The translations under genes were made by a program, and so were the position numbers. Shown piece after piece: positions 60,650 through 64,000 of a DNA stretch of 64,000 nucleotides; position 1 is the first letter of the stretch, and every line of letters begins with the position of its first letter. The DNA lies in assembly GCA_907163375.1 (NCBI GenBank), contig CAJQUW010014356.1, forward strand, positions 142,501 through 206,500, in the 5' to 3' direction. The stretch comes from Prostheceraeus crozeri (Eukaryota > Platyhelminthes > Polycladida > Euryleptidae). The notes under the pieces were generated by a model. The model saw only the letters and a list, made by a program, of their open reading frames with translations, made no database searches and was not told where the DNA came from.

Positions 60650-62825
60650 ATGACTAAAACTCCGCGTTTTATCGTCAATTAATGCTCCTGCGGTAGATTA
60701 ACAAGGGGCAGCGAATACCGTAAGCATATCAAAGAGGGGACGCTGGACAAACATGAGAGAGTGCATGTTTTTAAGGTCTGTGTTCATCATAGGGTGGTGT
60801 GTGATGAGGATGATGTTGAGGGTTTCCGGAAGGCGCACGAATCTTGCCCATCCGGAAACATTGGAGCGCAGTCGTTTCGTGTGTGGATGAGTGAATTAAT
60901 TAAGGCGAAGGAGGAGTTGAATGCAGCTGTTAGAAGTATTGAGGGTGCTGTAGCGAAGGATCGGGAGGTAGTGGTGAGTGAAGAGGAAGTAGAGGTAGAA
61001 GGAGTGATTGAGCGGGCGAGTGATGAGACTAGGAAGTTGATGGTCTCATTGTTTGGGAGTGAGTTGTCTGATGAGTCGGATGGTAAGGTGGCTGAGCCTG
61101 TAGCGACATCATCGCCTAGGAAAGAGGTGCATGATATGGAGGCGTTTGTGAGGTTGAAGGATCGTATGATGGATATGGAGAGTGTGAATAGAAAAGTTTT
61201 GAAGGAGAATGAAGAGCTGAAGGCTAAGGTTGAGGGTATAAAGGTGATGAGAGAGGAGTTGGAGGAGATGCGAGTGAAGGAGCAGGAGTGGTTGAAGGAA
61301 AGGAGTGGTATGATGAAGCGAGTGAAGGCGGTTGAGGGCTTAGAGTCGGAGTTGATGCGTGAGAAGAATGAGGTGGAGCGGATGCGAGGTGTGGTGAAGG
61401 AAGTGGAAGAGACGAAGGTAATCATCAGACAGTTGGGTAGTGAAGTGGAAAAGTTGCGAGAGGTTGAGAGAAGAGTGAAGAGGAAGAGAGTGTATGAGGT
61501 CCACCTTCCCCTCTTTGAAAACATCTGCGATGTGCCGACCCTCACGGATAGTGATGAAAATTTTCCGGAAAATTTTGAATCAACATTTTCCGTGGAAAAT
61601 TATGGAAAAAATTGGAAAATTTTGGAAAATTATGGAAAATTTGGGAAAATTTTGAAAGTTTGGATTTTTTTGATAGGCCTCATAATTTGAGCGGTTCCAC
61701 TGCCGAGGCAGCTTAAGTATCAATAAATTGGTTTTAAAACTATTGATTTCATCATTATTTTGATTAAAGTTATCGTAGTAATACGAGTTCCGTCCGCGGA
61801 TTTTGAACATTCCTTTGCCACCAGTGGCAATTGTGCCATTTTGTTAGCATTTTTAATTATCACACAGACACCGTTTGGGATAACGTGAATCTTGCTTTAC
61901 AATAGAGGTATAATTTCATGCAATGTGAAAGATCAGGAGCAAAAATAATTTTGGAGTTGCCTGTTAGCTTGAAAGTTAAGCTTTATTGTGCAGCCTTGAT
62001 CATAGTGATACAAATTCTCCATATGTTGATGAATATGTGAAGTATAAGCACACAGTCCACGCAGCATTATACATGAGCGACCATGTTGGAAGACTGCAAA
62101 CTCGTGAGATATTTGGAAACTAAAGATATCTGTGATGAGTAGAAGAATATCTATGACAGTTTCTAAGTTCTGGCATATTGTCCGATCTTCGTTGAGGACA
62201 AACTGCATGCACATCTTCCATTTCTAGCTCAGATGGTTCAGATAGTTCCAAATCGATTTCAGATCTACCCAAATGAATTTCAGACATTTCCAGATGAATT
62301 GGAGACTCTCCAGTTGAATTTAAGATCCTTTCAAAGTTGTGCTTCTGACAGATATCTGAAATTCAATTAGAGAAATCTGAAATCCATCTAATATCTGAAA
62401 TTCATTTGGGATGATCTGAAATAGACATGGAAAGGGTGCAGTTGGTTCCAAAAGGTGACATACATGAATGATAGAGAAGTTTTCGGTCTTTGATTATTGC
62501 ATAGTCTTTTCAAGCGACTACAACAGGTCTCCAAAACAAAGGAAAAAATGTCAATCACAAAAAAAAAAATTTCAAAATTTTCCACTGGAAAATTTTCCAT
62601 TTGCATCACTACTCACGGACGATTCCAATTCGACACAAACATGTTATGAAGGCGAAGGTGTGCGATGTCTCCACCTATCCATTAAAATGAATGGCGATTT
62701 GGAAGACTTTATCGTCCGAAAAGTTGTAAAGAAAAATCCGAGTAAGCTATTTCAACATGATCATTTGCTTGCCGCCTCTAATCTCCTTTTTTTTCTTTCA
62801 GATTTTTTGCAATAGTCGATGAAGA
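60650..62825 (+). pseudogene. unrecognised coiled-coil protein gene, split by a hAT
   Basis: Coding begins at ATG 60650 (MTKTPRFIVN), meets TAA at 60680-60682, then stays open from 60683: CSCGRLTRGSEYRKHIKEGT with Cys and His spaced like a zinc finger, then an acidic region. A long coiled coil (about 61137-61490, heptads such as NEELKAKVEGIKVMREELEE) and a basic KRKRVYEV stretch follow. At 61548 a hAT interrupts it. From 62620 the frame resumes in phase (DSNSTQTCYEGEG...DLEDFIVRKVVKKNP). A good 70-bp intron (62742-62811, GTAAGC to TTTCAG) would give the end NFLQ at 62825. The coding strand is very G-rich and C-poor, unlike its neighbours. The family is unknown to me. The stop and the insertion make this copy doubtful as a functional gene. 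Confidence 0.6.
61549..62611. mobile_element. non-autonomous hAT inserted in the coiled-coil gene
   Basis: 1063 bp with ends TAGTGATG...CATCACTA, subterminal GGAAAATTTTCC motifs on both sides, and an exact 8-bp duplication CTCACGGA (61541-61548 and 62612-62619). The interior holds a TGGAAAATTA minisatellite (61596-61650) and imperfect TCTGAAATTCATTTGG-type repeats (62230-62430). No transposase is encoded. Confidence 0.85.
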
Positions 62826-63299
62826 GAGTAGTGTAGGTGGACGGAGAACGACCCATGGGCTCTTTTGAGGGCCAACCTTCTAATGCAGCTAAAGCGGTCC
62901 CAAGCCCGCCACATATCTTCGGACATGGAATGCAGAGGGGAAGAATAAATGATGAAATGGAATGAAATGGGAGGCCCCCTTGCGCCACACGCAACACATC
63001 AGACTTCTCTTCTCAGTAGTGAACAAGCTCTGAACGCTACCTAACTGTATCGAAGTCGATTGCTATACAAGTATTCAAGAAAACGTAAGTTATTAAAATC
63101 AGCAGAAAAACATAGGGGGACATGTGATGTTCCAAAAATATTTATTTCAAAAATTGAACTCAATATGATAAACCATTGATGAATAATACTACCCCGAAGG
63201 GTAACAAGTCTATCGTTTATAGAAATCAACTGCATGGTATCAGTAGAGACTCGTTACCTCTAAAGTATAGTTAGCAAAAAGTCGTCATGACAAAATACT
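62826..63299. other. no gene recognised
   Basis: Downstream flank of the coiled-coil gene. 62826-63010 resembles a transcript 3' end (AGAATAAATG at about 62942), otherwise nothing. Confidence 0.3.
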
Positions 63300-63752
63300 C
63301 TATTTGGTCTTTGATTTAACATCATTGAAACCCACTTTACTAATAGCAATGACAATATGGTTGATTTTATTCAGAAGCAAATGATTGCCGTAACCATGAA
63401 AGTTGTCCATCCGAGAAATAATCTTCCGCAGATGTCGTGTATAAAACTCAGAAGCATCAGTAACATATTCTTGTCTATAGGAACGAAATCGAAAGTCAAC
63501 ACTTTCCGCTACTTCGCCTTGTGGAAAATGAATGTAATTGACATGTGCAATTAAGTGAGCCTTGATGAGACTGTCTTTGAAATAAGATATCAACTCTGTA
63601 AATATTGCTCGTGTGTAGTCTAAACATGCTTCCATTTTTGTTTCGTCCCTTTGAAACTCAAGGATGTAATCTTGTATTAAGCCTCCGAAGCACTCTTGAT
63701 GAAAACGAATCGTGCAATCATCATGTTTCAATGTATTGACTTCGGGCGCCAT
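63300..63752 (-). CDS. unrecognised 150-aa protein
   Basis: Intact frame from ATG (63752) to TAG. The protein is hydrophilic, helix-rich and has no signal peptide. Notable phrases are RFHQECFGGLIQDYILEF, VNYIHFP, FRFRSYRQEYVTDASEFY and a repeated-hydrophobic end INHIVIAISKVGF. The spacing vaguely recalls an N-terminal domain seen in proteins of large DNA transposons and virus-like elements, but this is only an impression. It is transcribed divergently from the promoter at 63892, about 140 bp away. Confidence 0.5.
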   Translation of the reverse strand: MAPEVNTLKHDDCTIRFHQECFGGLIQDYILEFQRDETKMEACLDYTRAIFTELISYFKDSLIKAHLIAHVNYIHFPQGEVAESVDFRFRSYRQEYVTDASEFYTRHLRKIISRMDNFHGYGNHLLLNKINHIVIAISKVGFNDVKSKTK

Positions 63753-63848
63753 GGTTGAGTCTATTGCTAAACATCATGTTTGCCTAGGACGATTTCAATA
63801 ACTTGTTACAAATGTGTGTGCGCACATCGGGAACTCTAGCTCGTCTGT

Positions 63849-63946
63849 GATTGGACGAGAGGTCTGATCCATTCACCGCTTAGGAATATCTTATAAAAGG
63901 CAGTGCACCAGCTCTGTTCTTCACATTTATTTTTCACAAGGTGAGT
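63849..63946 (+). promoter_or_regulatory. TATA promoter + leader + splice donor (unit 3)
   Basis: ATTGG (inverted CCAAT) at about 63850, TATAAAAG at 63892-63899, a start region near CTTCACATTTATTTTT, and CACAAG|GTGAGT donor at 63941. GCTATCA follows in the presumed intron (63962), as in unit 2. The gene body lies beyond the window. Confidence 0.6.
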
Positions 63947-64000
63947 GTCGGTGAGCTCCTGCTATCAGGTTGTTTTGACTTGCTATGAAGTTGAATAGTC

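Noticed and set aside
60787-61545. 252-aa minus-strand open frame
   Set aside because: Antisense of the coiled-coil ORF. Its serine-rich content follows from the G-rich, GA-repeating plus strand, and it has no promoter or family.

Overview
The window is animal (metazoan) nuclear DNA, most likely from a marine invertebrate. It is AT-rich, gene-poor and crowded with transposons of many kinds. The only clearly intact gene of recognisable function is an intronless FkbM-type methyltransferase exon (25194-26210). Evidence for a eukaryote includes splice sites, TATA-box promoters, Penelope-like elements with GIY-YIG endonucleases, hAT, Tc1/mariner, pogo, piggyBac-like and Harbinger-like DNA transposons, LINE remnants and one LTR retrotransposon. 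I cannot name the species.

Layout, left to right. 1-3230: mostly featureless, with a LINE 3' remnant. 3246-7722: a composite Penelope-like element (PLE) made of an inverted truncated copy joined to a longer copy, bounded by a 15-bp target duplication. 8271-9300: one end of a Harbinger-like element with a broken MADF/Myb-like gene. 11955-12694: first of three copies of a short hAT family carrying a BED-finger fragment (others at 28784 and 35341). 14430-23145: a LINE split by a Ty3/gypsy LTR element (15636-22517, a broken fossil with nearly identical LTRs and an envelope-like region). 25194-26210: the FkbM gene. 28749-34026: a 5.3-kb pogo-like element, itself hit by a hAT. 37586-41319: three further non-autonomous elements with exact target duplications (two hAT, one TTAA-type).

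44288-56052 is the most unusual stretch. Six elements of three types (a Tc1, a DD41D mariner and four diverged, same-strand, 5'-truncated PLEs) sit one after another, each bordered by (TA)n tracts. The DNA transposons use TA targets, so a TA microsatellite appears to have been hit repeatedly. Every PLE in the window also carries a hammerhead-ribozyme-like fold in its terminal repeat. Several folds match the catalytic core exactly and others have decayed.

57.1-64.0 kb is different again. It has divergent satellite-like repeats and a G-rich coding strand. Three compact transcription starts (TATA box, short leader, strong splice donor) lie at 59155, 60393 and 63892. The middle one drives a coiled-coil protein gene with a 5'-UTR intron that contains repeated GCTATCAAA motifs. 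That gene is split by a 1.06-kb hAT insertion with an exact 8-bp duplication (CTCACGGA), and its reading frame resumes in phase on the far side. A divergent 150-aa ORF (63752-63300) faces the third promoter. The coiled-coil gene and its neighbours are unrecognised and are the best candidates here for something undescribed.
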